Source: a virus. Taken from it: DNA of 64,000 bases. The stretch lies in IMG/VR virus record IMGVR_UViG_3300023084_000010, positions 1-64,000 of that record; one strand, written 5' to 3'. Below, in pieces: positions 1-8,149 of the stretch. How positions within the stretch are numbered: position 1 is the stretch's first letter; each line of letters opens with the position of its first letter. The position numbers and the translations under genes are program-made. A model generated the notes under the pieces. That model ran no database searches. It worked only from the letters and a program-made list of their open reading frames with translations, and was not told the DNA's origin.

Positions 1-196
1 CATGTCCGCTATTACTAAACGATACTTTTTTATACTTAGGGCCTGGATAATTTGATAAACTATTTAAACTACGTAAGTTAATAGGTTTACCGTCGTGAAA
101 TACTGCATATATTGCATCTGCATCTAATAACTGTTCACTACGGAATGTCTTGGGGTCTGTCCACTCCATTAAAATTTTTGGTTTAGGTCTAGCCAT
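1..196 (-). CDS. conserved phage protein, truncated by window edge
   Basis: The first 65 codons of a minus-strand gene run off the left edge of the window. The start MARPKPKILMEW follows a late-promoter-like element 28 bases upstream. The segment NYPGPKYKKVSFSN resembles small conserved proteins I recall from marine T4-like phages, but no function is known to me. The promoter suggests late expression. Confidence 0.75.
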   Translation of the reverse strand, partial: MARPKPKILMEWTDPKTFRSEQLLDADAIYAVFHDGKPINLRSLNSLSNYPGPKYKKVSFSNSGH

Positions 197-223
197 TTTC
201 ACTCTTTCTATACTGCTTTAATA

Positions 224-231
224 TATTTATT
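224..231 (-). promoter_or_regulatory. late promoter (AATAAATA)
   Basis: AATAAATA on the minus strand lies 28 bases before the start at 196. It matches the T4 late -10 element TATAAATA at seven of eight positions and recurs before other late genes here. Confidence 0.6.
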
Positions 232-245
232 AAAGTAGTACAGAA

Positions 246-506
246 TTAAGTCGCTTTACCTTGTTTTACTGGTGCATTTGGATGCTTTTCAAGTATTTCT
301 TTTATTGTATCTTCTTGTAGACAGTTTACACCCGCTATTGGCATCACTTCGCCATATTCTCTCATAAGTTGGCGTATATAACCTTGTTGATCTTCTGTGC
401 TTCTAACACTATCTACACATTGCTGTCTTGTTTCAAATGTTGGATCTGTGAAAATATACACATCTCCTGTGACTGTGGCAAATATTACCACGATTAACCA
501 ATTCAT
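246..506 (-). CDS. small protein with hydrophobic N-terminus and two cysteines
   Basis: The 86-residue protein begins MNWLIVVIFATVTGDVYIF, a short hydrophobic leader or membrane anchor. Two cysteines (CVDS and NCLQ) about 32 residues apart could form a disulfide. The layout resembles the products at 8529-8702 and 58580-58804, so these may be a family of small exported phage proteins. It overlaps the next gene by four bases (ATGA). Function unknown. Confidence 0.7.
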   Translation of the reverse strand: MNWLIVVIFATVTGDVYIFTDPTFETRQQCVDSVRSTEDQQGYIRQLMREYGEVMPIAGVNCLQEDTIKEILEKHPNAPVKQGKAT

Positions 507-847
507 CCTTTTTCTCCCTTGGGTTTTGTTATACTAAAAGGAGAAAAATCAGTACCTGCGTTTTGTATACAAATTGTACCGTCTGGGTATAGATTTGCTA
601 ATGTCCATGTGCCACTATCTTGATTTACAAAAAACATCATTCCGCCTGGGAATGATCTGCCATCTTGACTAAACGTCATACTAGTTCCGGTAAACAGTGC
701 TTCTTCGTTCCATCTGGTCATTACCATTGACATAAATTTTTCACTTGGCCAACACTCGGCTCTAGTAAAAAAATATGTTCTATCAGTCTCTTGTGCAAAC
801 ACACTAGTAGAAAGTAATACAACAAAACTAGTTATTAGATATTTCAT
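503..847 (-). CDS. small secreted protein with signal peptide
   Basis: The 114-residue protein has a clear Sec signal peptide: MKYLITSFVVLLSTSVFAQE, with probable cleavage after SVFA. The mature part contains two Cys (ECWPSEKF and GTICIQ) and a basic C-terminus. It is predicted to be exported to the periplasm of a Gram-negative host. It sits in a run of small overlapping genes downstream of the RNase H-like exonuclease. Its role is unknown; modification of the envelope during infection is a guess. Confidence 0.75.
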   Translation of the reverse strand: MKYLITSFVVLLSTSVFAQETDRTYFFTRAECWPSEKFMSMVMTRWNEEALFTGTSMTFSQDGRSFPGGMMFFVNQDSGTWTLANLYPDGTICIQNAGTDFSPFSITKPKGEKG

Positions 848-1292
848 TTTCTTGCCCTTTACGCTTCATAGCCAAATTCATATCCGACTCGTTCTTAAAC
901 GGTCCGGAATATGTATACTTTTGTAGCGTATCTGCTCTAGGACAAAAACTTGGTCTCCAACCCATCGGAAATAGCAAACAATAGTAGCCGGCCGCAAAAT
1001 ATACGCTAGAACTGGCTGTTTTCTTATAGATAGGCACATTATCTAGTAGGTCGATATCGTGCGCTTGCTCAGTGTTAGCGGGATAGCCGTAAACAGTTTC
1101 GTTTATAAAAGTCTTTGACTTTTTAGTTTCGATTTTAAAATCGTCTAAATTCTCATATGTTGTTTCTGAGTTATTATAGCTATTATATAATATATATTTA
1201 TCGTTTACAGCTTTAAGTGTACCAATCTTGCTACCGTTGGCTTCAACTATCCAAAACTTATCTTCTAATACTGGTTTTGCTTTATATTTCAT
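828..1292 (-). CDS. conserved hypothetical phage protein
   Basis: This 154-residue protein has no recognised domain. The C-terminal part with AAGYYCLLF, GWRPSFCPR and LQKYTYSGPF looks like a conserved module I associate with small T4-like marine phage proteins. Two cysteines lie within that block. Its 3' end overlaps the secreted-protein gene by 20 bases and its 5' end overlaps the next gene by 11. Function unknown. Confidence 0.7.
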   Translation of the reverse strand: MKYKAKPVLEDKFWIVEANGSKIGTLKAVNDKYILYNSYNNSETTYENLDDFKIETKKSKTFINETVYGYPANTEQAHDIDLLDNVPIYKKTASSSVYFAAGYYCLLFPMGWRPSFCPRADTLQKYTYSGPFKNESDMNLAMKRKGQENEISNN

Positions 1293-1530
1293 GTAACCAC
1301 ATAAGTTTATAGGTTATGTGCTGTTCTCTTGTAAAGTCTGCTATTATAGTAACTGCCAATGAACCATCTGCCCAACTATCATTAACTTCAGTTGTTAATG
1401 CTTTACAATTTTCACTAACCCACTTTCCTTTGCCTGATTTAATCCAAGTGTCAACTACGTCTTCTACTTCAAAGTTTGTCGTTAATATGCCATGCGGTAT
1501 TGTTGCACGGCATACTTTAATAAGCGGCAT
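1282..1530 (-). CDS. hypothetical protein
   Basis: An 82-residue soluble protein, MPLIKVCRATIP..., rich in beta-forming residues. It has no recognised domain. The start overlaps the end of the exonuclease gene by 14 bases, so it is probably translated from the same mRNA. Function unknown. Confidence 0.65.
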   Translation of the reverse strand: MPLIKVCRATIPHGILTTNFEVEDVVDTWIKSGKGKWVSENCKALTTEVNDSWADGSLAVTIIADFTREQHITYKLMWLHEI

Positions 1531-2497
1531 TCAAATACTCTGCATGAGCTTCTGCTTGTGCACTTACACGTTGTAAATCGTGTTTACCACAAAACTTCAT
1601 AAAATGAATACCAACGCCGCTTACAGGAACTCGCTGTACTTGATTAACAATAGTTTCATCTAGTACTGTTTTAATCTCTGCAGGTTGTGCTGTAAGATCG
1701 ATTAGTTCACGATTACGTTGATAATCATCTAGTACACGGTGCTCAACACCTTCGTGATCTACCCATTTTTGCAACATAAAGTTATTCCAATTAAAGCCTT
1801 TATCATTTTTGTCTTCAAATGCTTCTAGTAGTCCAACTTTATTTTTAGTACCTTTCTTACGTGCACCAGGATATGCACTAAAGATATTATCACTTGTATC
1901 GCCACGTATACACTTTTCAAATAGTAACCATTCAGGATCGCCTACAACTTTGTGTTCTTTAGTTTTCTTATCTACAACAGGCTTGCCTTTATCATCGTAT
2001 ACACCATCTAAACGAATATGTTGATTAGTAATACCGTTATACTGACTTACATTGTTAGCAAGCAACTGATAAAAGTCACTGTCGCTACTGATAATAACGT
2101 GTTCATCATTAGGATGATTCTGAATAAAACGTGCAATAAAGTCGTCTGCTTCACACACAGGATGTTGAAGTACAGTACAGTTAGTACGCTTTTCCATAAA
2201 CGATTTTAGTTCATCAAATGCTTCAAAGTACTTTTGATCTTCTTCTTGTTCACGTGGACTTAGTGCGTCACGTGCTTCTTTACGATTACGCTTGTAAGGC
2301 TCGTAGTGATCTTTACGCCAGCTACGTCCTTCAAAACAAAACACAACATGACTGCCGTTAAAGTCTCTCCATGCTTTATTAATAGCACTAAACATAATAT
2401 GATATGCCATACCGATTTTAGTTTCAATGTCATCGCCTCGTACTACGTGACGTGCACGATAAAACATATTAAGACTATCTACTAAGATATAAGTCAT
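1517..2497 (-). CDS. rnh: RNase H / 5'-3' exonuclease (T4 Rnh-like, FEN family)
   Basis: The 326-residue protein starts MTYILVDSLNMFYRARHV, the acidic N-terminal motif of FEN/PIN-type 5' nucleases. EADDFIARF and VIISSDSDFYQLL provide the further metal-binding aspartates. CIRGDTSDNIF corresponds to the helix-hairpin DNA-binding part of the family. Size and layout match T4 RNase H, which removes RNA primers from lagging-strand fragments. It would act with the polymerase, clamp and clamp loader also encoded here. A promoter-like sequence lies in the upstream gene at 2543-2570. Confidence 0.9.
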   Translation of the reverse strand: MTYILVDSLNMFYRARHVVRGDDIETKIGMAYHIMFSAINKAWRDFNGSHVVFCFEGRSWRKDHYEPYKRNRKEARDALSPREQEEDQKYFEAFDELKSFMEKRTNCTVLQHPVCEADDFIARFIQNHPNDEHVIISSDSDFYQLLANNVSQYNGITNQHIRLDGVYDDKGKPVVDKKTKEHKVVGDPEWLLFEKCIRGDTSDNIFSAYPGARKKGTKNKVGLLEAFEDKNDKGFNWNNFMLQKWVDHEGVEHRVLDDYQRNRELIDLTAQPAEIKTVLDETIVNQVQRVPVSGVGIHFMKFCGKHDLQRVSAQAEAHAEYLNAAY

Positions 2498-2721
2498 TTG
2501 TCATCCTTGAGTAATTTTGTTTCCATGTTCTCTTTTACATCTAGTATACTATCTGATTTAATCATGTCAATGATTATATTGTTGACATCAATATCACGTT
2601 GAAGCCAATACATTTTTTCTTTGAGTTTTTCTAATTCTGCTTGATAGAACTCTAGCTCTTTTTCTTTACGAACTTTTTGTTCTATAATGTCTGACAGTAA
2701 TATTAACTTAGGTTGTTCCAT
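2494..2721 (-). CDS. small coiled-coil protein
   Basis: A 75-residue, highly charged, helical protein. The heptad-like stretch from KVRKEKELEFYQAELEKLKE suggests a short coiled coil. It overlaps the exonuclease start by four bases (ATGA). Function unknown; its position suggests co-expression with rnh. Confidence 0.7.
   Translation of the reverse strand: MEQPKLILLSDIIEQKVRKEKELEFYQAELEKLKEKMYWLQRDIDVNNIIIDMIKSDSILDVKENMETKLLKDDK
2543..2570 (-). promoter_or_regulatory. possible early promoter for rnh
   Basis: TTGACA (2565-2570) and TATACT (2543-2548) are separated by 16 bases on the minus strand, inside the preceding small gene and about 45 bases before the rnh start. The 16-base spacer differs from the 17 used elsewhere, so this is less certain. 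Confidence 0.4.
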
Positions 2722-2802
2722 TTGCTATTTCCATCTATTGCTAGTTGCATTAGTTTTGCTGGTAAACTGCATACCCATACATAAGGTACCCAAAATAGTA
2801 TA

Positions 2803-2997
2803 TTATAAATCACGATTTCTGTCATTGTGTACTTTCTCCCAATACTGTTCTGTATCTAACTGAGGCATGGTCTTTTGTTTTTCTTCCCATGCTATTCTAC
2901 GTTTACGTGCTTGGCGTATACCCCACCAGAACCATATTTTCCAAAATATTGGTGCAAGTGTATCACTGTGTAGAATGTAGTTACGTATTTTATCCAT
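2803..2997 (-). CDS. small basic hypothetical protein
   Basis: A 64-residue Trp- and Arg-rich protein beginning MDKIRNYILHS, with an aromatic stretch IFWKIWFWWGIRQARKRR that could associate with the membrane. No family is recognised. It follows the 2OG-oxygenase gene by only a few bases. About 80 bases between 2722 and 2802 contain no convincing gene. Confidence 0.6.
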   Translation of the reverse strand: MDKIRNYILHSDTLAPIFWKIWFWWGIRQARKRRIAWEEKQKTMPQLDTEQYWEKVHNDRNRDL

Positions 2998-3005
2998 ATT
3001 CTATA

Positions 3006-3584
3006 TTATCTCACTGGCCAACCATTAAACCATGTAATTAATGCATAGCGAGTGCCTTTAGTAACAGGATGCACTTTGTGTAGATACCAACTTGGAAAAA
3101 ATATTACAGTTCCTTTTGTTGGCTTTATGAGCCCTCTCTCAGCAGGAACAGTGCTCGGATGAAATTCAAATTCTCCACCTTCAAAATCTTCATTGAGCCA
3201 TGCAACAAATGAAATTTTTCTAGTTTTTCCGTGTAAAAATTCATTTCCGGGATAGTTCAAAGGCTGAACACCATTTCCATCCATATGGAATTTATAATGG
3301 CCACCATCTTCGTATTTGCCAAGAGTAAATGATTCTGCAGCCGATATTTCAAAATTCCATCCTGCATTTTGATTTGCCATTTCCATCAATGACCAAAATG
3401 TATCGTATAGCCATTGCTCGTTACTCCATGCCAACTCTGTCTTTCTAATTTCATGATTTGACTCTACTGCAACTGCAGCATCTAGCCATTCAGCATTATC
3501 TCCTATACCCATAATACGTTCGATTGTATTGTCATCTAGTATGTTTGGGTATATCCAATAATCGGCTCTTCTTAAATCTTCCAT
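3006..3584 (-). CDS. 2-oxoglutarate/Fe(II)-dependent oxygenase (prolyl 4-hydroxylase type)
   Basis: The 192-residue protein has the P4H/PKHD pattern. HYKFHMDG supplies the His-x-Asp iron ligands. FEGGEFEF is the typical strand-turn after the dioxygenase core. LHKVHPVTKGTRYALITW supplies the distal His and the Arg that binds 2-oxoglutarate. Such enzymes are frequent in marine T4-like phages; substrates are generally unknown and could be a protein or a modified base. A good Shine-Dalgarno, AAAGGA, precedes the start. No obvious catalytic residue is missing. Confidence 0.85.
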   Translation of the reverse strand: MEDLRRADYWIYPNILDDNTIERIMGIGDNAEWLDAAVAVESNHEIRKTELAWSNEQWLYDTFWSLMEMANQNAGWNFEISAAESFTLGKYEDGGHYKFHMDGNGVQPLNYPGNEFLHGKTRKISFVAWLNEDFEGGEFEFHPSTVPAERGLIKPTKGTVIFFPSWYLHKVHPVTKGTRYALITWFNGWPVR

Positions 3585-3595
3585 TTTTTTATCCT

Positions 3596-3862
3596 TTAAA
3601 ACGGTAAATCAATTTCTGCATTTACCACGTTGTCCCATCTAAAACTACGCCATCCTTTTGCGTTGACATCCCATACAACACAAACATCTTCATTTATAGC
3701 ACGAACCTTTTTTTGTGTCAATGGATCCTCTTTAGTTGCTTTTGGTACAACACTTTCATTAAGAGTACAAATCATTTTGCGATAGTCGCCGTTTACTTTT
3801 GTAAACTCTACAATAACATCGCCGTTGCGAAGTGCATTTAAAATTTCATTACGGTCTTTCAT
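3596..3862 (-). CDS. SH3-barrel (WYL_2/DUF2693-like) protein
   Basis: An 88-residue protein with the arrangement LRNGDVIVEFTKVNGDYRKM, then CTLNESVVP, then KGWRSFRWDNV. This resembles small DUF2693/WYL_2-type proteins of cyanophages and other marine T4-like phages. The fold is expected to be a small beta barrel that binds a ligand or nucleic acid. The family has no established function. It overlaps its neighbour by four bases. Confidence 0.65.
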   Translation of the reverse strand: MKDRNEILNALRNGDVIVEFTKVNGDYRKMICTLNESVVPKATKEDPLTQKKVRAINEDVCVVWDVNAKGWRSFRWDNVVNAEIDLPF

Positions 3863-4089
3863 TGGTCTGCATACTCTCCCATTGCTATCTTAAATTGTAA
3901 TGCTTCGCCACTACATTCAAAGTGAAACGTATGTTCGTATTGTCCGGTCCAAGTTGTTACACTCCACTGGTGTTGTTTTAATCTTTTCCTACAATAAACT
4001 TTTCCACGATCAACTACATCGCTATGCAGTCGTACAGTATAACCAGGCTTCCAACGTTGCTTGTATTCAAATATTTCTGCTGGTGTCAT
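3859..4089 (-). CDS. hypothetical protein
   Basis: A 76-residue protein with several aromatic residues (WKPGYTVRLHSDVVDRGKVY). No recognised domain. The start ATG overlaps the stop of the upstream zinc-ribbon gene (AAATGA), suggesting translational coupling. Function unknown. Confidence 0.65.
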   Translation of the reverse strand: MTPAEIFEYKQRWKPGYTVRLHSDVVDRGKVYCRKRLKQHQWSVTTWTGQYEHTFHFECSGEALQFKIAMGEYADQ

Positions 4090-4241
4090 TTTACGTGCTT
4101 TATGTTTGAAGTTGCTTTTTGACTACCACAAGTTTTACAATATGAAATAGTAATTCTATATTCATGTCCTTCTGGTGTAGTTGCTTCTGTTAAAAAATAT
4201 GCAGGACGAGGATCACCGCAGCATCCACTAATCGTTGTCAA
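4086..4241 (-). CDS. small zinc-ribbon-like protein with TTG start
   Basis: A 51-residue reading frame begins at TTG (MTTISGCCGD) and ends KATSNIKHVK. A strong Shine-Dalgarno GGAGG lies five bases before the TTG, which decides the start. The paired cysteines CC and CKTC, about 28 residues apart, look like a small treble-clef or zinc-ribbon site. It exactly fills the space between its neighbours and overlaps both. Function unknown; a nucleic-acid-binding or regulatory role is inference. Confidence 0.7.
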   Translation of the reverse strand: MTTISGCCGDPRPAYFLTEATTPEGHEYRITISYCKTCGSQKATSNIKHVK

Positions 4242-4716
4242 ACCATACCTCCAGTCTGCCTTTGTGAACTGTTAATCTTACTAAACGATCTACGCTTACC
4301 AATGGTCGTCTTGTATAATCACGACCGCCATCAATCCAAACAGACTCGTCATCACTAACTCGATAATCATATCTGCTTCTACTAAAGATAATATCTCCAT
4401 TGTCTGCAATGATACCTGCAAATTCCTGATCCTCTATAAAACTTCCATCTGTTACTAATAATTGTTGTGTTTCATAATCCAAGTACATAGCAAAATATCT
4501 ACTATTACTGTCGGGATGTGGTTTAGAACTATAAAATACTGCACACGAATGATTATCGAATTCGCTATCAACTACATACTGTGCATCGTAGTGCTTGCAA
4601 ATTTTTTCTAGATGTTCATAGCAGAACAATGTTGGATCGTTACATAGTCTCATAGCAGTCCAGTCTGGTGCTCCTAATTTTTGTATAGTGTACACATTTG
4701 GATTATATGTCGTCAT
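4228..4716 (-). CDS. hypothetical protein
   Basis: A soluble protein of about 162 residues starting MTTYNPNVYTIQKLG; an in-frame TTG further upstream at 4731 is less likely. It contains many aromatic and acidic residues and no family I recognise. It overlaps the stop of the upstream gene, and its own end overlaps the TTG-start zinc-ribbon gene. Function unknown. Confidence 0.65.
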   Translation of the reverse strand: MTTYNPNVYTIQKLGAPDWTAMRLCNDPTLFCYEHLEKICKHYDAQYVVDSEFDNHSCAVFYSSKPHPDSNSRYFAMYLDYETQQLLVTDGSFIEDQEFAGIIADNGDIIFSRSRYDYRVSDDESVWIDGGRDYTRRPLVSVDRLVRLTVHKGRLEVWFDND

Positions 4717-4996
4717 CGCCTTGTGCTTCAAGTGCTACACTGCGACATAAGTCGTTAAACCATAAGTCTACAATTGCTTCTGGTGTTTCACCTGCATAGC
4801 CTGCTTCACCTAATAGTCCAACAAAGTCGTCGTTCCAATCTAATTCAAAGTATCCACGTTGTGGGTTGTCTTTGTCAAAATGTACTTCAATTACTTTGAC
4901 CCATGGACCTAGTGCATTTTCTTTTGTTTCTTCTTCTTTAGCATACACATCTTTTCCTGTATGCTTAAAGATAAGTCGTCTAAACCATTCGCTCAT
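4703..4996 (-). CDS. conserved hypothetical phage protein
   Basis: A 97-residue acidic protein beginning MSEWFRRLIFKHTGKDVY. The core YFELDWNDDFVGLLGEAGY followed by IVDLWFNDLCR is a pattern I associate with conserved marine T4-like phage proteins of unknown role. It ends at the overlap with the next gene. Confidence 0.7.
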   Translation of the reverse strand: MSEWFRRLIFKHTGKDVYAKEEETKENALGPWVKVIEVHFDKDNPQRGYFELDWNDDFVGLLGEAGYAGETPEAIVDLWFNDLCRSVALEAQGDDDI

Positions 4997-5166
4997 TAGT
5001 ACTCTACCGTTTGTACAACATTTTTTAATGTGTATTCTTCATCTCGTCTGTTGCGTCCTAAATCATAACTAACATTGGATCGTTGCAATAGTTTATCTAA
5101 TCTATTTAAGCGATCGATTGTTTCTTTAAGTTCTTCAACTAATTTTTCTGTACGTGGTTCTTTCAT
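4996..5166 (-). CDS. small helical protein
   Basis: A 56-residue, mostly helical protein starting MKEPRTEKLVEELKETIDRL. The chosen ATG overlaps the metK stop as TAATG; an in-frame start seven codons upstream lies inside metK and is less likely. Rich in Leu, Lys and Glu, consistent with a coiled coil. Function unknown. Confidence 0.65.
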   Translation of the reverse strand: MKEPRTEKLVEELKETIDRLNRLDKLLQRSNVSYDLGRNRRDEEYTLKNVVQTVEY

Positions 5167-6254
5167 TACCAACCAATCCTTTCCCAAGGAACATCTTTGT
5201 TTCCAAAGTGCCCATATGTACAGTTACTACTATACTGTGTAAAGTTAAATAAGTCAAATCTATCAATAATACCTTTTGGTGTTAAGTTAATATTGTTCTC
5301 GATAAACTTTTGAATACTGCGATTATGTCCATTTGAATCAACATATATACTTGTCGGCTCTTTAACACCTATAGCATATGATAACTGAATCTGACACCAA
5401 TCTGCCATATCGTCTGCTACTACGTTTTTAGCAAGCCACCTAGCCATATAGGCAGCACTGCGATCTACCTTTGTTGGATCTTTACCACTAAAAGCACCGC
5501 CACCATGAGGAGCAAATCCGCCGTAAGTATCCACGATAATTTTACGTCCAGTAACGCCAGCATCACCGTCAGGCCCACCAATAACAAAGTTACCGGTAGG
5601 ATTAATATGCCATACAGTTTTATCATCTATTAAATCTCCTAGTACATCTCCTACAGCACTGCGGATAGGCATCTTTACACTTTCACCAAAACCTTCACGA
5701 TGCTGTTGGCTTACAACTACTTGATCAATGCGCTTTACACGCCCGCCTTCGTATTCAACACTTACTTGTGATTTAGCGTCTGGACCTAAGTATTCGTAAC
5801 CGTCCTTACGCATATCACGCAAACGTTTTAGTATTTCATGCGAGTAGTAAATTGGTGCTGGCATATATGCTTCGTTGTCATTACATGCATAGCCAAACAT
5901 AATACCTTGATCGCCTGCTCCAAAATCATCTGTACCTAGTGCAATGTCTCCGCTTTGAGCATGAATTTCATTATAGATATTTAAATTATCCCAATGAAAT
6001 CCTTCTTGCTCGTAGCCAATTTCTTTGACTTTATTGCGTACAATTTCTTTAACTTCGTCTTTGCTTACATTAAAGTTTTTTACTTCGCCTGCCAATGTTA
6101 CATGATTGGTAGTTACAAGTGTTTCAACAGCAACACGAGTTGTTTCATCTCCTGCTGCTAAACCAGCATCGACAAGTGCATCTGAGATTTGGTCTGCTAC
6201 TTTGTCTGGGTGTCCATCGCTAACACTTTCGCTAGTAAAAATATAGTTGTTCAT
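5166..6254 (-). CDS. metK: S-adenosylmethionine synthetase
   Basis: The 362-residue enzyme makes SAM from methionine and ATP. It carries the family signatures SESVSDGHPDKVADQISDA, GAGDQGIMFGYA (ATP site) and GGGAFSGKDPTKVDRSAAY. It is slightly shorter than bacterial MetK (about 384 residues), with the C-terminus trimmed. It lies next to queE, a radical-SAM enzyme gene, and the window also encodes an MTA/SAH nucleosidase, so the phage appears to adjust host SAM metabolism. It may feed queE chemistry or methylation; this link is inference. Confidence 0.95.
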   Translation of the reverse strand: MNNYIFTSESVSDGHPDKVADQISDALVDAGLAAGDETTRVAVETLVTTNHVTLAGEVKNFNVSKDEVKEIVRNKVKEIGYEQEGFHWDNLNIYNEIHAQSGDIALGTDDFGAGDQGIMFGYACNDNEAYMPAPIYYSHEILKRLRDMRKDGYEYLGPDAKSQVSVEYEGGRVKRIDQVVVSQQHREGFGESVKMPIRSAVGDVLGDLIDDKTVWHINPTGNFVIGGPDGDAGVTGRKIIVDTYGGFAPHGGGAFSGKDPTKVDRSAAYMARWLAKNVVADDMADWCQIQLSYAIGVKEPTSIYVDSNGHNRSIQKFIENNINLTPKGIIDRFDLFNFTQYSSNCTYGHFGNKDVPWERIGW

Positions 6255-6337
6255 AAATGTTTCCTTATCTTTTCGTATTGCTCTTCGGTGTGTATTCCTT
6301 TACTATATTTGGCAACCTCTTTAAGTTCCCCAGGCAT
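6251..6337 (-). CDS. possible 28-residue peptide between queE and metK
   Basis: A short frame, MPGELKEVAKYSKGIHTEEQ..., begins inside the last codons of queE and ends overlapping the metK ATG (ATGA). It fills the only gap between the two genes and has ordinary composition. The ribosome site is weak (GGAA). It might be a genuine small peptide or a translational bridge to metK. Confidence 0.35.
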   Translation of the reverse strand: MPGELKEVAKYSKGIHTEEQYEKIRKHL

Positions 6338-7217
6338 TTCCGAATAAGCTGATGTGGAGTCTAGGCGAGAACCTCCACCCTCGTTCCATACAGAGGTTCG
6401 CCACCTCTTGTACGTTGAGTGTGTATTCTTCACTACGCCCTCCAAGCGGCATGAGGTATACAGGTACGTCCACGCCTGCTTCACGATAGGTATCGACAGC
6501 TCTACTAACTTCGTCAACATCGTCTTGATCAGCAACAACAAACTTAAAGTACATATCAGCGCCATCCACAAGGGAATACTCACGAGCAACATCAGACTTG
6601 ATAGCATCACTCCAAGACTCGCCTGAAACTGAGAGTTTTGGGGAACACGAAAAAGTAACTTTAATTCTGTCATTGTTGTTGAGATAATTGTAGAAGTCGT
6701 TGTGTAACTGTTGTGTAGTGTTTGTTTCAATTGTGACATTTTTTAAATCCTGCATACCTGGGTGTTCAAATAACTCGACATATAAACGCTGCCAAGCAAG
6801 TAATGGCTCGCCGCCTGTAAGAATTAAGTGTACGTCCTGGCCGTTATCCATAGTCCATTTGCCTTCCGGCAACAAACTAAGCAAGTGTTCTACAACTTCG
6901 TCGACTGTTGCAAGTCGATTAAAGTCTTTAAACTCTGGATAAATGCTTGCATATGTATCACAACCAGTGTGTACAATAGGCAAGTCTTCAAACTTTTCTG
7001 TTTTTTCTACAATACCATCATCTAGCAATGCTTTTACTTCTGCATTGTAACGATTGCCTTCTGCATGTTGTTTCCAGCGATCACCTACACTTTTATCAAC
7101 ACCAAAGTTCATACAACGAAAGTTACAACCAAAAGTACGTAGAAATACACTTGGTACTCCTACGTATTTACCCTCGCCTTGTACACTATAAAATGCTTCG
7201 CTATATCTAAGTTTCAT
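6321..7217 (-). CDS. queE: 7-carboxy-7-deazaguanine synthase QueE (radical SAM)
   Basis: The 298-residue protein starts MKLRYSEAFYSVQGEGKYVG, the QueE N-terminus. LTGGEPLLAW is the radical-SAM GGE motif. The cluster cysteines are unusual: GCNFRC gives the first two (Cx3C). The third appears to be in HTGCDT, about 50 residues later, so an insertion separates them. Family QueE converts carboxytetrahydropterin to carboxydeazaguanine. With folE, the queD-like gene and dpdA here, it points to synthesis of a deazaguanine for DNA. It neighbours metK, which makes its cofactor. Confidence 0.85.
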   Translation of the reverse strand: MKLRYSEAFYSVQGEGKYVGVPSVFLRTFGCNFRCMNFGVDKSVGDRWKQHAEGNRYNAEVKALLDDGIVEKTEKFEDLPIVHTGCDTYASIYPEFKDFNRLATVDEVVEHLLSLLPEGKWTMDNGQDVHLILTGGEPLLAWQRLYVELFEHPGMQDLKNVTIETNTTQQLHNDFYNYLNNNDRIKVTFSCSPKLSVSGESWSDAIKSDVAREYSLVDGADMYFKFVVADQDDVDEVSRAVDTYREAGVDVPVYLMPLGGRSEEYTLNVQEVANLCMERGWRFSPRLHISLFGNAWGT

Positions 7218-7413
7218 CTTCTTCTTTCTTTGTTATTTGCCATGCACCAGGAGTTATTTCTTCCCAGAGCAGTGTGTCTCCATCATCCCAACCAACTTGG
7301 TTGAGCATTTCTGGAGGCAGTTCAACATACAATTCTTTGTCTTTACCGTTTTCTTGTACAGTAACGACCCAGTTATTATCTCTTAGTTTACGATATGGTT
7401 CTTTAGTTGTCAA
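7207..7413 (-). CDS. AbrB/MazE-like small protein
   Basis: A protein of about 68 residues with ELPPEMLNQVGWDDGDTLLW followed by AWQITKKE, the strand-turn-strand pattern of AbrB/MazE swapped-hairpin DNA-binding domains. I chose the TTG start (MTTKEPYRK) because GAGGAAG precedes it; a GTG 24 bases upstream is the alternative. No toxin gene lies beside it, so it is more likely a transcription factor-like protein than an antitoxin. It overlaps queE by 11 bases. Confidence 0.6.
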   Translation of the reverse strand: MTTKEPYRKLRDNNWVVTVQENGKDKELYVELPPEMLNQVGWDDGDTLLWEEITPGAWQITKKEEDET

Positions 7414-8149
7414 CTGTTTCTTCCTCTGCACGTGCACGTTTTTCTGCTAATTCGTCTTCGTAGTATTCCCATGCTTCGTCCCAATAATCATCACCTTCGT
7501 GCATATGACTATCTTCCCAACGTTTATTAAACCATGCTACTTGTGCATAATAACCCTTTCCACGACTATCAACAAAATCATAATCTTGTTCGATTTCTTC
7601 TTTGTTATACCATAAACGTTCAATCATTTCGCCGTGATCTGTTTCTACACCAGACACCGCAACCAAGTTAGGATCAAATTCTTCTCCGTCTTTGAGTTCT
7701 ACAATCCAGCCGCCGAACTCTCCTTTTTCTGCACTATAAAACATTAGCACAGGAACACTATTATCCTCTTCTTCTTCATCTTGTGGCTCTTCTTGTGTAT
7801 AGCATTCACGACTGTATAATTGATGTGGATCGAAATCAATACGTTTGTCCCAATCAATTTCGTTATCTTCGTCTAGTTCGAACGCCATTAATTCAAGTCC
7901 GTTACTAGCTGTTTGGTGATGAATGTCGTCAATCTCGTACCAACTGTTATAGTACTCCATATCCTCTAAAATGTCAGGACTGTCTGGATCGATGTCTTCG
8001 CCGTCTTGCCAATCTTCTAGTGCTTGCAAATGATTAATAAGTTCATCTTCGTCACGTCCTTGCCAGTATGTAACAAACTCTGGTGTTACTGTACCAATAG
8101 TCATTTCGCCGCCGTAGTTGCTACCACGAATATAAATTTTCTTACCCAT
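7403..8149 (-). CDS. acidic hypothetical protein
   Basis: A very acidic 248-residue protein. Clusters such as EEPQDEEEEDN and EAWEYYEDELAEKRARAEEE alternate with aromatic segments. No known domain. The strong negative charge resembles DNA-mimic or scaffold-like proteins, but nothing specific supports that. It overlaps both neighbours. Confidence 0.7.
   Translation of the reverse strand: MGKKIYIRGSNYGGEMTIGTVTPEFVTYWQGRDEDELINHLQALEDWQDGEDIDPDSPDILEDMEYYNSWYEIDDIHHQTASNGLELMAFELDEDNEIDWDKRIDFDPHQLYSRECYTQEEPQDEEEEDNSVPVLMFYSAEKGEFGGWIVELKDGEEFDPNLVAVSGVETDHGEMIERLWYNKEEIEQDYDFVDSRGKGYYAQVAWFNKRWEDSHMHEGDDYWDEAWEYYEDELAEKRARAEEETVDN

Noticed and set aside
6251-6739. 162-residue reading frame overlapping queE
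   Set aside because: Most of it is an out-of-frame reading of the well-supported queE gene. Only the last 28 codons could be real and are listed separately.
7385-7413. TTGACA and TAAACT with a 17-base spacer before queE
   Set aside because: The -10 is poor and the TTGACA is also the likely TTG start of the AbrB-like gene. Not convincing as a promoter.
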